Below the pieces are notes generated by a model. It was not told where the DNA came from and ran no database searches. It saw only the letters and a program-made list of their open reading frames with translations. This document shows positions 63,895-64,000 of a stretch of DNA of 64,000 nucleotides, one piece after another (position 1 is the first letter of the stretch; every line of letters starts with the position of its first letter). Source of the stretch: Ligilactobacillus salitolerans (GTDB lineage Bacteria; Bacillota; Bacilli; Lactobacillales; Lactobacillaceae); the NCBI RefSeq assembly GCF_003864415.1, contig NZ_BFFP01000008.1, positions 16,072-80,071 on the forward strand, written 5' to 3'. The position numbers were made by a program, and so were the translations under genes.

Positions 63895-64000
63895 ATGGGG
63901 AAAAATGGATTCAGATATACGTTAGAGGAGAAACTCTTTTATATTAATCTGGTTCAGGCTGAATCTATGACCGCATACGCTATTCAACATCAATACGGGG
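63895..64000 (+). CDS. IS transposase, N-terminal fragment (cut by window end)
   Basis: The first 35 codons of a gene that runs off the window. MGKNGFRYTLEEKLFYINLV-QAESMTAYAIQHQYG is the start of a helix-turn-helix like that of IS3-family OrfA. GGGAGGAG lies 8 bases before the ATG. The element type is tentative because the catalytic part is not seen. Confidence 0.6.
   Translation, partial: MGKNGFRYTLEEKLFYINLVQAESMTAYAIQHQYG

Overview
The window looks like chromosomal DNA of a Lactobacillaceae-type Firmicute. The signs are strong AGGAGG ribosome binding sites, GTG and TTG starts, the walRKHIJ-htrA-rlmH order, a T-box leader, a CcpA-type cre site, ECF vitamin transport, an isoleucine 2-epimerase known from lactobacilli, and a compact type II-A CRISPR system. 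I cannot fix genus or species from the sequence alone.

Left part (1-12 kb): a Cof-type phosphatase, an OpuA-type betaine ABC importer, a nucleoside hydrolase, and an operon pairing an amino-acid permease with isoleucine 2-epimerase behind a T-box whose best specifier candidate is ATC (Ile). A DHA2-type exporter, a tandem-repeat array, a 44-residue zinc-ribbon gene and a pentapeptide-repeat protein follow. From 12.3 to 19.2 kb comes an AT-richer, partly decayed island. It holds a TetR regulator divergent from a redox cluster (frameshifted quinone oxidoreductase, esterase, Old Yellow Enzyme, SDR), a relic garvicin Q-like bacteriocin gene with an immunity-like gene, and an IS1380-type element with a twice-frameshifted transposase.

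Middle (19.5-38.5 kb): an FMN reductase, a three-gene MoxR/VWA/unknown module, a ClC antiporter, a ThrE-type exporter, and a soluble FAD/FMN fumarate-reductase-like flavoprotein. Then a complete type II-A CRISPR-Cas locus: cas9, tracrRNA, cas1, cas2, long csn2, leader, 32 full repeats plus a truncated one, and 32 spacers.

Right part (38.5-64 kb): a heterodimeric ABC drug exporter, a tandem-repeat array, rlmH, a 0.57 kb region with six perfect DnaA boxes, htrA, walJ, an oppositely oriented TauE/DUF1634 pair that splits the wal operon, then walI, walH, walK and walR. Beyond lie a pyridoxal kinase with an ECF S-component, a third repeat array, a GH1 6-phospho-beta-glucosidase with a cre site, an Rgg regulator divergent from an MFS exporter, an OsmC/Ohr protein, a GT8 glycosyltransferase, a MarR-MFS pair with two matching palindromic operators, a GNAT acetyltransferase, a YczE-like membrane protein, and the start of an IS transposase.

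The least explained features are the three intergenic arrays with the same 42-bp period, the DnaA-box cluster away from any visible dnaA, the relic bacteriocin locus, and the MoxR/VWA module.
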